Source of the DNA: CAIWAH01 sp043755815
GTDB lineage: Bacteria > Verrucomicrobiota > Verrucomicrobiia > Limisphaerales > UBA9464
Assembly (NCBI GenBank): GCA_043755815.1
Contig: JAYUSF010000367.1
Coordinates: forward strand, 1-30,918
Length of the DNA stretch: 30,918 nt
Direction: 5' to 3'
Part shown: in pieces, positions 15,038-23,710 of the stretch
How the letters are laid out: every line of letters begins with the position of its first letter
Numbering within the stretch: position 1 is the stretch's first letter
The notes under the pieces: generated by a model
Seen by the model: the letters and a program-made list of their open reading frames with translations, nothing else
Databases searched by the model: none
What the model was told of the DNA's origin: nothing
Program-made: the position numbers and the translations under genes

Positions 15038-18000
15038 TCTCACGCCTCATCGGGTGGTCGCTGAAGAACCGGTTCCTGGTTCTCTGCGGTTCGCTGCTGC
15101 TCGTCGCCTGGGGCGTGAAGGCCATCTACCGCACGCCGGTGGATGCGATTCCCGACCTCAGTGAAAACCAGGTCATCGTGTTCGCCGACTGGATGGGCCG
15201 CTCGCCGCAGGAGGTCGAGGATCAGGTCACCTATCCGCTGTCCGTAAACCTCCAGGGACTCGCCGGGGTCAAGACCGTGCGGGCGACCTCGATGTTCGGC
15301 TTCTCGCTGGTCACGGTCATCTTCGAGGATCGGGTGGACAACTACTTCGCCCGTTCGCGCGTGTTGGAGCGGCTCAACCTGCTCACCAGCCAGATGCCCG
15401 CCGGCGTGGTCCCGCAGCTCGGCCCCGACGCCACCGGGCTTGGCTGGATCTACCAATACTACCTCGACGTGGATCCGGCCAAGGCGCCGAACGGCCAGGG
15501 CTACGACCTCGGTGAACTGCGCGCGTTGCAGGACTTCTTCCTGCGCTACCAGCTCCAGGGGGTGAGCGGGGTCGCCGAAGTCGGATCCGTGGGCGGCTTC
15601 GTGCGCCAATATCAGATCGAGGTCAGCTCCACCCGGATGCGTTCGCTCGGCGTTTCGCTGCAGGACGTGATGATGGCGGTGGGCGCCAACAACCTGAACG
15701 TCGGCGGCAAGACAATCGAGGAGAACGGCATGGAGTTCGTCGTGCGCGGCGTTGGCCTCGTGAAACAGGCGGCCGATCTCGAAGGCATCGTGCTGATGGA
15801 AAGGGCCGGCACGCCCATCTACCTGCGCGATGTCGCCCACGTCGAGATCGGCGGTGACTTTCGCCGCGGCGCGCTCGATGTGGACGGCCGCGAAGTGGTC
15901 GGCGGCATCGTGGTCATGCGCACCGGGGAGAACGCCATGGAGGTGATCCGGCGCGTCAAGGATAAGCTCGGCCAGATCAGCGCGAGCCTGCCGCCCGGCG
16001 TCACGGTCCGGCCCTTCTATGACCGCAGCGACCTGATCACGCGCACCATCGGCACGCTGAAACACGCGCTCGTCGAGGAGGTGATCCTCGTCACGCTGGC
16101 GCACATCATCTTCCTCTTTCATTTCCGGAGCATCCTGATCGTCACGATCCCGCTGCCCGCCTCGATCCTGATCTCCTTCATCCTCATGGAGCAGTTCGGC
16201 ATCAGCTCGAACATCATGTCGCTCTCCGGCATCGCCATCGCGATCGGCGTGCTCGTGGACGCCGGCATCGTGATGACTGAAAACGTCATCCGCCATTGCG
16301 AAGAGGCGGAGAAGGCGAAAGTAATCAGTAGGTCAGTATCCAGTAATCAGTCGGAGAACAGCGGCGCTGCTCGACTGAATACTGACTCACTGATTACTGA
16401 TCACTCCCCCAGGCTCACCGCCGCCGAGACCTATGACTGCACGCTCGCGGCGGCGAAGCAGGTCGGCCGGCCGATCTTCTTTGCGATGGCGATCATCATC
16501 CTCGCCTTCATCCCCGTGTTCGTGCTCGGCGGCCAGGAAGGGAAGCTGTTCCACCCGCTCGCCTTCGCAAAGACGTTCGCCTGCGTGGGCGCGACTTTGC
16601 TCGCCGTGACGCTCGTGCCGGTGCTCTGTTCGCTGCTCGTGCGGGGCCCCTTCCACGCCGAGGAGGACAACTGGGTGATGAAGGTCCTGCTGCGGCTTTA
16701 CGAGCCCGCGCTCAACTGGTCGCTCAGCCACCGCGCCTTCGTCCTCGGACTTGCGGCGGCCATCCTCGCAGCCTCGCAGGTCGTCGCGTGGGGTCTGCCG
16801 AAACCGTGGTTGGACCGCCTCGCACCCCGTTACCCCGCACTCGCCAACTCCCTCAACGGACTCGGCAAGGAGTTTATGCCCACGCTCAACGAGGGTTCGC
16901 TGCTCTTCATGCCCGTGCTTCTGCCGGCCACCTCGCTCACCGAAGTGAAACGCATCATGTCGTGGCAGGACCGCGTCATTGCCGCCGTGCCCGAAGTCGC
17001 CAGCGTCGGCGGCAAGCTGGGGCGGTCCGAAACCGCCACCGACCCCGCGCCGGTCGAGATGATCGAAACCACGATCATGCTGAAGCCCGAGTTCATCACG
17101 TCCAACCGTTCCGTGCTCGGGCTCTTCCAAATTCCGTGGACCGTCCGCAACCCCGGGTGGCGCGACGGCATGACCCGCCAGAAACTGGTCGCCGAACTCA
17201 CGGAGAAGCTCACCGCCGTGCCCGGCTACGTGCCGGGATTTCTCCAGCCCATCGAGAACCGGATCCTGATGATCTCGACCGGCATCCGCGCGCAGCTCGG
17301 CGTGAAGATTCTCGGCGACAACCTCGACGCGCTTCAGGCGAAGGCGTTCGAGGTGCAGCGCGTGGTCGAATCCGTGCCCGGAGCCGTCGGCGTCGCCTCC
17401 AGCCGGGTGCAGGGCAAACCCTATCTCGAGATCGAAGTGGACCGGCCTGCCGCCGCCCGGTTCGGCCTCAGCGTCCAGACGGTGCTCGACGCGGTGGAGG
17501 TCGGCCTCGGCGGCAAGAACGTGACCACCACCATCGAAGGCCGGCAACGTTTCCCGATCCAGGTCCGGTTCCAGCGCAGCGAACGCGAAGATCTTGAACG
17601 GCTCGGCGATGTGCTCGTCGCGAGTCCGTCGGGAAAGCAGATTCCGCTCGGTCAGGTCGCGAAGATCCGCCGCACCACCGGCCCGAATGAGATCGGCAGT
17701 GAGAACGGGCGGTTGCGCGTTTTCGTGCAGGCCAACGTGCAGGACCGCGATCTCGGCGGCTTCGTCGAGGAGGTGAAGCGCCGGGTTGAACGGGAGATCG
17801 TTCCCGCGCTGCCGCCCGGCATGACCGTGGAATACAGCGGCCAGTTCGAGGACCTCATCCGGGCCGAGCGCACGCTGAAGCTCATCGTGCCGGTGTCGCT
17901 CTTCATCATCTTCCTGCTGCTCTACATCGTCTACCACTCCGCCAAGGAAGCGGCCCACGTCATCTTGGCCGTGCCCTTTGCGCTGAGCGGGTCCGTGTTC

Positions 18001-18444
18001 CTCCAGGCAGCGCTGGGCTACAACTTCAGCGTGGCCGTCTGGATCGGCTACATCACGCTCTTCGGAATCGCAATCCAGACCGGCGTGGTGATGGTCGTCT
18101 ATCTGGAGGAAGCCATCGCGAAGAAGCAGGCCGACCGCGGCGCCGCCTTTGACGCAAGGGACCTGCTCGACGCCATCAAGGCCGGCGCCCGGCTGCGCCT
18201 GCGGCCCAAGTTCATGACGGTGGGGACAACCATCGCCAGCCTGCTGCCCATCATGTGGAGCACGCAGACCGGGGCCGAGGTGATGAAACCCATCGCCACC
18301 CCGGTGATCGGCGGGAGCATCAGCTCGCTGATCCACATCCTCATCGTGACCCCGGTGATCGTGATGTGGCTGCGGGAACGGGAACTGCGCCAAATCAAGA
18401 GCGCCGAACCTCCAACCGGCGGCCAACCCGTGCCGATTGCCTAA
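15034..18444 (+). CDS. cusA: Heavy-metal RND efflux pump, CusA/CzcA family, with an in-frame repeat insertion
   Basis: An 1136-residue HME-RND transporter started at GTG 15034, overlapping the adaptor stop (GTGA), with GGAGG seven bases upstream: a case of translational coupling. Twelve membrane segments are expected; the first is at about 14-32. Asp409 in LVDAGIVMTEN is the proton-relay Asp. The three Met of the CusA metal-binding triad appear to be present: Met615 (EFMPTLNEG), Met676 (PVEMIETTI) and Met746 (NRILMISTG), which favours Cu(I)/Ag(I) over divalent ions. Residues ~428-461 (VISRSVSSNQS...LITDHS) have no counterpart in CusA and coincide with an inverted repeat in the DNA; they lie in the predicted cytoplasmic loop between TM4 and TM5. 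The stop TAA overlaps a MITE-like element. Confidence 0.93.
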   Translation: MISRLIGWSLKNRFLVLCGSLLLVAWGVKAIYRTPVDAIPDLSENQVIVFADWMGRSPQEVEDQVTYPLSVNLQGLAGVKTVRATSMFGFSLVTVIFEDRVDNYFARSRVLERLNLLTSQMPAGVVPQLGPDATGLGWIYQYYLDVDPAKAPNGQGYDLGELRALQDFFLRYQLQGVSGVAEVGSVGGFVRQYQIEVSSTRMRSLGVSLQDVMMAVGANNLNVGGKTIEENGMEFVVRGVGLVKQAADLEGIVLMERAGTPIYLRDVAHVEIGGDFRRGALDVDGREVVGGIVVMRTGENAMEVIRRVKDKLGQISASLPPGVTVRPFYDRSDLITRTIGTLKHALVEEVILVTLAHIIFLFHFRSILIVTIPLPASILISFILMEQFGISSNIMSLSGIAIAIGVLVDAGIVMTENVIRHCEEAEKAKVISRSVSSNQSENSGAARLNTDSLITDHSPRLTAAETYDCTLAAAKQVGRPIFFAMAIIILAFIPVFVLGGQEGKLFHPLAFAKTFACVGATLLAVTLVPVLCSLLVRGPFHAEEDNWVMKVLLRLYEPALNWSLSHRAFVLGLAAAILAASQVVAWGLPKPWLDRLAPRYPALANSLNGLGKEFMPTLNEGSLLFMPVLLPATSLTEVKRIMSWQDRVIAAVPEVASVGGKLGRSETATDPAPVEMIETTIMLKPEFITSNRSVLGLFQIPWTVRNPGWRDGMTRQKLVAELTEKLTAVPGYVPGFLQPIENRILMISTGIRAQLGVKILGDNLDALQAKAFEVQRVVESVPGAVGVASSRVQGKPYLEIEVDRPAAARFGLSVQTVLDAVEVGLGGKNVTTTIEGRQRFPIQVRFQRSEREDLERLGDVLVASPSGKQIPLGQVAKIRRTTGPNEIGSENGRLRVFVQANVQDRDLGGFVEEVKRRVEREIVPALPPGMTVEYSGQFEDLIRAERTLKLIVPVSLFIIFLLLYIVYHSAKEAAHVILAVPFALSGSVFLQAALGYNFSVAVWIGYITLFGIAIQTGVVMVVYLEEAIAKKQADRGAAFDARDLLDAIKAGARLRLRPKFMTVGTTIASLLPIMWSTQTGAEVMKPIATPVIGGSISSLIHILIVTPVIVMWLRERELRQIKSAEPPTGGQPVPIA
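16321..16404. repeat. GTAATCAGT-type inverted repeat inserted in frame in the metal pump gene
   Basis: Left arm 16321-16355 (GTAATCAGTAGGTCAGTATC...) and right arm 16371-16404 (...ACTGATTACTGATCAC) are imperfect inverted copies around a GC-rich centre. The AT-rich, TCAGT-repeating composition is sharply different from the surrounding GC-rich codons. It is read as about 28-33 extra residues in the cusA frame without a stop. Upstream (EEAEKA) and downstream (RLTAAETYDCTLAAAKQVG) sequences are normal family sequence. Confidence 0.85.
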
Positions 18445-18643
18445 GCCGGAACGATGCCGTTGAAAAAAGCGCGGACGGTCACGTCCGCGAGTCTGTGCCG
18501 GAAGAAGTGCCCATCGCAGAACACTTTCGTAGGGGCACGGTTCAGGGCGCTCAATCGGCCCCTGCTCAGACGCCATCCCGATACGGCTCTCGCCACTCGC
18601 GGACGAAGACCGTCCGCGCTCCGACTGCATCGTTCCGGCTAAG
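18441..18643. repeat. MITE-like palindromic element overlapping the cusA stop codon
   Basis: The space from 18445 to 18750 has no convincing gene. Terminal inverted repeats AGCCGGAACGATGC (18444-18457) and its complement (18627-18640) match perfectly over 14 bp, extending with one mismatch to 18441 and 18643. A second inverted pair lies inside: 18468-18492 and 18595-18620 (AGCGCGGACGGTC...CGTCCGCGAGT), each arm itself a hairpin. The total length is about 200 bp, there is no transposase, and a 62-codon open frame inside looks like chance. The layout is that of a non-autonomous miniature element. The left terminal repeat begins within the TAA stop of cusA (18442-18444). Confidence 0.85.
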
Positions 18644-18715
18644 CGAAAACCTTCACCCGCTGCCTCGAGTTTCGGGAAACTCCTCGGGGCAACGAGCGGA
18701 CAACTTCTGCTTTGT

Positions 18716-18746
18716 GGGCGGGACCAAGTTCCCTACGGTCCCGCCC
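18716..18746. promoter_or_regulatory. Strong hairpin just before the O-antigen ligase-like gene
   Basis: A perfect 10-bp stem, GGGCGGGACC (18716-18725) with GGTCCCGCCC (18737-18746), and an 11-base loop. It ends four bases before the ATG at 18751, where a ribosome-binding site would be. A smaller hairpin, GAGTTT-CGGG-AAACTC, lies at 18667-18682. It is not followed by a T-run, so a factor-independent terminator is unlikely; it could mask translation initiation or be another repeat-family member. Confidence 0.55.
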
Positions 18747-18750
18747 CAGA

Positions 18751-20622
18751 ATGTTCGACCGCGACAACCTCGACTCCCTCTGCGAACGCGCGATCACCGG
18801 TCTGGTGCTTGTGACCTTGGCGGTGGCCGCCATCCTCTTCGGCGGCGCGCGGAACTCCGAGTTTGCCCTGGTTGCGGGAATGATCGGGGCCTCGGTGTTG
18901 CTCTGGCTGGTCCGTTTCTGGGTCAATCCCTCGCACCGCTTCCTGCTGCATCCGGCGGTCTGGCCCGTCCTGGGTTTCATCGGCTACGCGGCCTGGCGGG
19001 CGAACCACTCGGAGATTCCCTATCTGGCCCGGCAGGAACTCCTGCTGGTCGTGGTGGCAGGCGTCGCCTTCCTGCTGGCCCTGCACAATCTCCACGGCCA
19101 GGACACGACCCTTTGGGCGGTTCATTTTCTGGCGGCCCTGGGCTGCGTCATTGCCGGCTACGCCATCATTCAGGCCCTTGGCCAGTCGCAACGGGTGCTC
19201 TGGCTGGTGCAGCCGGCGGCTTATTTCAAACGCGCCGGCGGCACGTTTGTTAATCCCAACCACCTCGCCGCGTTTCTCGGACTGCTCGCTCCGCTGTCAG
19301 TGAGCCAGTTCCTGCTCGGCCGCGGCAAGGCGGTCATCAAGATACTCCACGGTTACGCCGCCCTGATGATGCTGGGCGGCATCGCGGTGACCATGTCCCG
19401 CGGAGGCTGGCTCGCGGTCGCGGCCGGCTTGGGCGGCCTCCTGGTCTGGATCGGCTTCCGTCGGCGGGAGCTCCGGCTGCCCATCGCGATTCTCGCCGTG
19501 TTCGTGGCGGTAGGCGTGTGGTTTTTTTACCGCACTTCGGAAAAGGCCCGGGCCCGCGTCACCAACGTGAGCGCGGCGGACAACATCGACGCCGGGACCG
19601 GGCGGAGCTGGCTGTGGAAGCCAGCGCTGAAAATGTGGGCCGATCACCGCTGGCAAGGCGTGGGCCCGAGCCAATTCGACGCCCGATTTCCGCAATACCG
19701 GTCACCCGAGGTGCAGGTGAATCCGGGCTGGGTGCACAACGAATACCTCAACCTGTTGACCGACTACGGGCTCGCGGGAGCATTGCTCGCGGCAACCGCC
19801 ATCGGCGCCTTTGGCTGGAGCGTGGTGCGGTCAGTGAAGTATGTCGAAAGGGGCGGCAGCGACCTTGGCAATCGCGGCAGCAACCGGACCGCGTTCTTTG
19901 TCGCCGCCATTGCCGGCCTAGGCACGCTCTCGGTCCATTGCCTCGTCGATTTCAATCTCCACATCCCCGCCATCGCCCTTGCCGGTGCAGTCGTCAGTGG
20001 CCTGCTCGCGTCGAACATCCGGTTCGCCACGGAACGCTTCTGGCTCAGCCCGCGTCTGCCGGGTCGCCTCGTGATCAGCGCCGCCGGAATCGGCACCCTG
20101 GTCTGGCTTGGCCCGCTCGCCAGCCAGTTGGGGCGCGAAGGGGTGATCCTGAACCGGTCGGCCGCCGCCACCGCCATCACCCCGGAACTGCTCGCCAACC
20201 TGGAGGCTGCCGCGCAGTTGGCGCCGGACAACCCGCGCACGGCCTTTGAATTGGGCGAAAACTATCGCCGCCTGAGTTTCGCCGGTGACGACGACTGGCG
20301 GAAACACGCCGACCTGGCGATCCGTTGGCTGGAGCTGGCGACGAAACTCAACCCGTATGACGCCCGGGCGCACCTGCGGCTGGCCCAGGCCTTCAACTGG
20401 ATCGGAGACCGGAAACGCGCCGAAACGGAGTTTGAAGCCGCCCTGCGGCTCGGCCCCAACGACGTCTCGATTGCCAACGGCGTGGCGTGGTTTTTCCTGA
20501 ACAACGGCCGGGCCGCCGAGGCCAAACCCCTCCTCGAAGCGTCGCTCAAATGGAAATGGTGGGACAACTGGGCGGCCAAAGAGTATCTCCAAAAAGCCGA
20601 ACAGGCGCTTAAGACGCCCTGA
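18751..20622 (+). CDS. O-antigen ligase/polymerase-like membrane protein with C-terminal TPR region
   Basis: A 623-residue protein started at ATG 18751; an upstream frame to 18712 reads through a hairpin and is disfavoured. About ten to twelve hydrophobic segments fill residues ~10-450. The Wzy_C/O-antigen ligase signature is present: a large periplasmic loop with MSRGGWLA before it, GRSWLWKPALKMW, then GVGPSQFDARFPQYRSPEV and VHNEYLNLLTDYGLAG, where Arg and His residues are catalytically important in WaaL-type enzymes. Residues ~470-620 are soluble helical pairs with TPR pattern (DARAHLRLAQAFNWIGDRKR, AETEFEAALRLGPND). It probably polymerises or transfers a glycan from a lipid carrier in the periplasm. 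Two glycosyltransferase genes follow directly. Confidence 0.88.
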   Translation: MFDRDNLDSLCERAITGLVLVTLAVAAILFGGARNSEFALVAGMIGASVLLWLVRFWVNPSHRFLLHPAVWPVLGFIGYAAWRANHSEIPYLARQELLLVVVAGVAFLLALHNLHGQDTTLWAVHFLAALGCVIAGYAIIQALGQSQRVLWLVQPAAYFKRAGGTFVNPNHLAAFLGLLAPLSVSQFLLGRGKAVIKILHGYAALMMLGGIAVTMSRGGWLAVAAGLGGLLVWIGFRRRELRLPIAILAVFVAVGVWFFYRTSEKARARVTNVSAADNIDAGTGRSWLWKPALKMWADHRWQGVGPSQFDARFPQYRSPEVQVNPGWVHNEYLNLLTDYGLAGALLAATAIGAFGWSVVRSVKYVERGGSDLGNRGSNRTAFFVAAIAGLGTLSVHCLVDFNLHIPAIALAGAVVSGLLASNIRFATERFWLSPRLPGRLVISAAGIGTLVWLGPLASQLGREGVILNRSAAATAITPELLANLEAAAQLAPDNPRTAFELGENYRRLSFAGDDDWRKHADLAIRWLELATKLNPYDARAHLRLAQAFNWIGDRKRAETEFEAALRLGPNDVSIANGVAWFFLNNGRAAEAKPLLEASLKWKWWDNWAAKEYLQKAEQALKTP

Positions 20623-20660
20623 ATGGAACCCCTCGCCGTGCCCGGTGACCGCCGTTTGAA

Positions 20661-21788
20661 ATGAACACGACCGCCATCATCTCCTCCGGTCTCGGCTGGG
20701 TGCGTCGAGGAAATGAGGCGTGGGCGCAGGGGTTGGCGGAAGCGCTGCACGCGGCCGGAACGCCAGTGACACTTTTTGGAGGTGGGCCGCTGTCACCGCA
20801 ATGTCCCTACCAGCGGGGAACCACCGTCCGCCGCGATCACCCGCTCTGGCGACGTTGCTTGAGCTGGGGCCGGCGTTACGGTTTGGAGCAGTCGCTCTTT
20901 GCGAGCTCGCTTGCCCGCCAACTGCGGCCATCCGGCCACGACATCGCGCATACGGGCGACCCGCAGATTGCCTCGGGGCTTCATCGGCGGCGCCCGACCC
21001 ACGGCGCAACGGTCATCTACAAGGACGGCCTGCTGCTGGGTCCTGATTGGAACCGGAACTTCGAGTGGGTCCAGGTGCTCGCACCTCACTACCTCGAAGC
21101 GGGAACGGCGTGCGGCCTGGACACACGCCGCTGGCGCATGATCCCCCACTTCATCGAGCCGGACCGCTTCGTGACGTCCCGCCCGCGCGGAGAACTCCGG
21201 CGGGAACTGCTCGGCCGCGACCTTCCGCCGGATGCCATCCTCGTGCTCGCCGCCGGCGCCTTGGCGGCCCAAAGCAACAAGCGCCTCGACTGGGTGGCCC
21301 GCGAAGTCGCGCCCGTGCCGTCGGCCCACCTGCTCGTCGTGGGCCAGGCCGACCGGTCCGACGAAGCCGCCTTCGAAGCGGCAGTCCGTCCAATGCTCGG
21401 TGACCGGCTGCAGGTGCGGACCAACCTCGACCCGGCCGTCATGCCGAAGTTTTTTCAGGCCGCCGACGTGTTTGCCCACGGCGCCCTGCGCGAACCGTTC
21501 GGCCTTGTGCTCATCGAAGCGTTGGCCGCGGGACTGCCCGTGCTCGGTCATATCTTTCCGGTCACCCGCTGGATCATCGGTGACGGCGGGGAAAGCCTCG
21601 ACATGGAGGAACCCGGAGCGCTGACCACGACCTTGAAACGACTCGCGAATTCGCCGACCGAACGGGCAGCCCTTGGAGCCCGGGCCCGGGCCCGGGCCGT
21701 GGCGAAATTCAGTCCGGAGGTGATCTTGCCGCGCTACGCGGAGCTGTATACCGACATCCGCCGTGAACGGGAGGCCGCAACGCGCTGA
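20661..21788 (+). CDS. Glycosyltransferase, GT4-type
   Basis: A 375-residue GT-B-fold enzyme. The N-terminal half begins with a Gly-rich loop (IISSGLGWVRRGNEAWAQGL), typical of GT4 acceptor-binding domains. The C-terminal half has the nucleotide-sugar site with HGALREPFGLVLIEALAAG, containing the EX7E motif Glu278/Glu286. No signal peptide or membrane segment, so it acts at the cytoplasmic face. It lies 38 bp after the ligase-like gene and 3 bp before a second glycosyltransferase, so the three should be co-transcribed and contribute to one exported glycan. Sugar donor and acceptor cannot be told from the sequence. Confidence 0.88.
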   Translation: MNTTAIISSGLGWVRRGNEAWAQGLAEALHAAGTPVTLFGGGPLSPQCPYQRGTTVRRDHPLWRRCLSWGRRYGLEQSLFASSLARQLRPSGHDIAHTGDPQIASGLHRRRPTHGATVIYKDGLLLGPDWNRNFEWVQVLAPHYLEAGTACGLDTRRWRMIPHFIEPDRFVTSRPRGELRRELLGRDLPPDAILVLAAGALAAQSNKRLDWVAREVAPVPSAHLLVVGQADRSDEAAFEAAVRPMLGDRLQVRTNLDPAVMPKFFQAADVFAHGALREPFGLVLIEALAAGLPVLGHIFPVTRWIIGDGGESLDMEEPGALTTTLKRLANSPTERAALGARARARAVAKFSPEVILPRYAELYTDIRREREAATR

Positions 21789-21791
21789 GGC

Positions 21792-22919
21792 ATGAACGTC
21801 GCCTTCCTCAACGAGAACACGCTGGGCCACACGAGCTACCTGCCACGCTTTGCCGAAGCGCTCTCAGCTAGGCCGGAACTGGGAGTCAAACCCCACGTCA
21901 TCGACGTCTTGCCGCTGCCCGCAGATCTCCGCCGGCTCGGTGACACGTCGGTTCGCGGACTGCGCAAGGTGGGGCTCGATTTCCACACCACCCGCTGGCG
22001 GGTCGCCATCAGCCGGCACGCCCGCAGGCAGTTGGACTCCTTACGGCAGCGGGTGACGATCCATGCGATCGTGGTGAACACCCAGAGCGCCGGGCTCGAA
22101 CTCGGCCCGCTCCTCCGCGAAATCCCCACTCTGGTCGCCCTCGACGCCACCTTTCGGCAACTCGCCGACTCCCCCTGGTTTGGACTCAACCGGCCGTGCC
22201 GCTGGCTGCAGCCCCTGACCTTGCACACTTTGCTGCGCCGGGAGCGGGAGCTATTCGACGGGGCCGCACGAATGCTGCCGTGGTCCGAAGTGGCCGCGGA
22301 CTCGCTCCGGCAGGACTACGGCATCCGTTCTGACCGGATCGTCCTGCTGCCGCCCTCGCTGGCGGTCCTGCCGGCCCGGCCAAAGCGAATGTCAGCCGAC
22401 TTGCCCCAATTGCTGTTTCTGGGGGGCGATTTCGTCCGAAAAGGCGGACCGCTGCTGCTGGAAGTGTTCCGGCGCGAACTGGCTGGCCGAGCCCGGCTGC
22501 ACGTCGTCACCCAGTCGGAAGTGCCGGCGGAACCTGGAGTCGAGGTTCACCGCGGCGTCAAAGCAGGCTGTCCTCCGTGGCTGGCCCGATGGCACGAGGC
22601 AGACGTGTTCGTCTTTCCGTCCACGCTCGAAACCTTCGGCATCGTGCTGCTGGAAGCGCTGGCGTTTGAGGTGCCGGTCGTCACTTCGGCCGCGGGCGCC
22701 GCCCGGTCCATTTTGGCGGGCGGAACTTTCGGCCGGCTGGTTGAACCGCTCAACGCCCACAACCTTTCCGCCGCGATCAAGGCAACCTTGGATGATCCGG
22801 CGGCGGCTCGCGCCAAGTCGGTCGCGGGCCGGGCGTCGTTCCTGGAACGCTTTGAACTGGGCCAAAATACGGCCCGGCTCGCCGAACTGCTTCACGCGGT
22901 CGCGCGTCGCAACGGCTGA
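21792..22919 (+). CDS. Glycosyltransferase, GT4-type
   Basis: A 375-residue protein, the same length as its upstream neighbour but with clearly different sequence. The N-terminal half (MNVAFLNENTLGHTSYLPRF) is a GT-B acceptor domain with the Gly/His loop, and the C-terminal half carries VFPSTLETFGIVLLEALAFE with EX7E Glu280/Glu288 followed by VPVVTSAAG. The ATG lies three bases after the TGA of the preceding gene, indicating translational coupling. It converges with the HNH endonuclease gene; one base separates the two stop codons. Specificity unknown. Confidence 0.88.
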   Translation: MNVAFLNENTLGHTSYLPRFAEALSARPELGVKPHVIDVLPLPADLRRLGDTSVRGLRKVGLDFHTTRWRVAISRHARRQLDSLRQRVTIHAIVVNTQSAGLELGPLLREIPTLVALDATFRQLADSPWFGLNRPCRWLQPLTLHTLLRRERELFDGAARMLPWSEVAADSLRQDYGIRSDRIVLLPPSLAVLPARPKRMSADLPQLLFLGGDFVRKGGPLLLEVFRRELAGRARLHVVTQSEVPAEPGVEVHRGVKAGCPPWLARWHEADVFVFPSTLETFGIVLLEALAFEVPVVTSAAGAARSILAGGTFGRLVEPLNAHNLSAAIKATLDDPAAARAKSVAGRASFLERFELGQNTARLAELLHAVARRNG

Positions 22920-22920
22920 T

Positions 22921-23541
22921 TCAGGCGCCGTCCTGTCCCAGTTCGACGTTCCAATAGGCAAGGTCGAGGAAGTGCTTCCAGGAATCGTGAATGGTCACCC
23001 CGAGCGTCACGTGGACGAACGGCCGCCATTTGGGGCGCTTGGGTTTGCGGACGAGGCGCAGGCCGACCTCGGCGGGGCTATGATTCGCCTTCCGGGTGTT
23101 ACAAGGGATGCACGAGCAGACGATGTTCTCCCAACTGGTTGGCCCACCCCGGTCCCGCGGAATGACGTGGTCGAGGTTCAGATCCCGCCGGTCGAACACC
23201 TTGCCGCAGTATTGGCAGGTATTCTTGTCGCGCTCGAAGATGTTGTGGCGGGTGAACTTGACCTCCTTTTTCGGCAGGCGGTCGAAGACGGCGAGCAAGA
23301 TGACCCGGGGCACCCGGATCCGGAAGGAAATGGTCCCGACCGTGTCGTCGCCGTGCGCCGCCGTGGACAGGTCGCGCCATTGCCGGAAGTCGTAGGTCTT
23401 GAAATCGCCGTCGTCGTCGCCGAAGACAACCTGCGCGTGGCCTTCGAAGAGCAGCGTGAGCGCGCGACGCACCGAACAGACGTTGACCGCCTGCCAGAGG
23501 CGGTTGAGCACCAGCACCTGATGTTGAAGAGCGAACGCCAT
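22921..23541 (-). CDS. HNH endonuclease family protein
   Basis: A 206-residue protein. The HNH module lies at residues ~105-155: CQYCG (Cys109, Cys112), LNLDHVIPRDRGG with catalytic His125, WENIV with the Asn, and CIPCN (Cys144, Cys147) forming the structural zinc site. The N-terminal part (MAFALQHQVLVLNRLWQAVN) is the common leader of a widespread, often single-copy HNH family whose physiological role is not established; it is not tied to any restriction or phage gene here. No signal peptide. The gene is divergent from the NnrS-like gene, with an FNR-type box between the two. Confidence 0.85.
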   Translation of the reverse strand: MAFALQHQVLVLNRLWQAVNVCSVRRALTLLFEGHAQVVFGDDDGDFKTYDFRQWRDLSTAAHGDDTVGTISFRIRVPRVILLAVFDRLPKKEVKFTRHNIFERDKNTCQYCGKVFDRRDLNLDHVIPRDRGGPTSWENIVCSCIPCNTRKANHSPAEVGLRLVRKPKRPKWRPFVHVTLGVTIHDSWKHFLDLAYWNVELGQDGA

Positions 23542-23663
23542 AGCGCAATCTTTGGTAATCGCTCGCGCGAAGTAGCCGAGCCCGCGGGCGAAGTCAACGC
23601 CGCCGGGACGCCCCCTGAGTGCCCCCGCGCCGAAACTCCTGTTGCTCGCCGGGGCTCCGGCCT

Positions 23664-23677
23664 TTGATGAAGATCAA
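23664..23677. promoter_or_regulatory. Perfect FNR/NnrR-type operator (TTGAT-N4-ATCAA)
   Basis: TTGATGAAGATCAA matches both half-sites of the FNR consensus exactly. It lies 33 bp before the NnrS-family start codon, and NnrS is a classical target of the CRP/FNR-type nitric-oxide regulator NnrR. The site is symmetric, so it could also influence the divergent HNH gene 122 bp away. The regulator itself is not in the window. Confidence 0.75.
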
Positions 23678-23710
23678 ATCAATCGGGGCCGGGAGCGTCA
23701 GCTTTGCCCC

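Noticed and set aside
16387..18630. A 747-codon open frame on the minus strand opposite the metal pump
   Set aside because: Antisense shadow of cusA; His/Asp/Gly-rich translation typical of the reverse of GC-rich membrane protein genes.
18454..18642. A 62-codon open frame between cusA and the O-antigen ligase-like gene
   Set aside because: It lies almost wholly inside the palindromic MITE-like element and encodes only its Arg-rich repeats.
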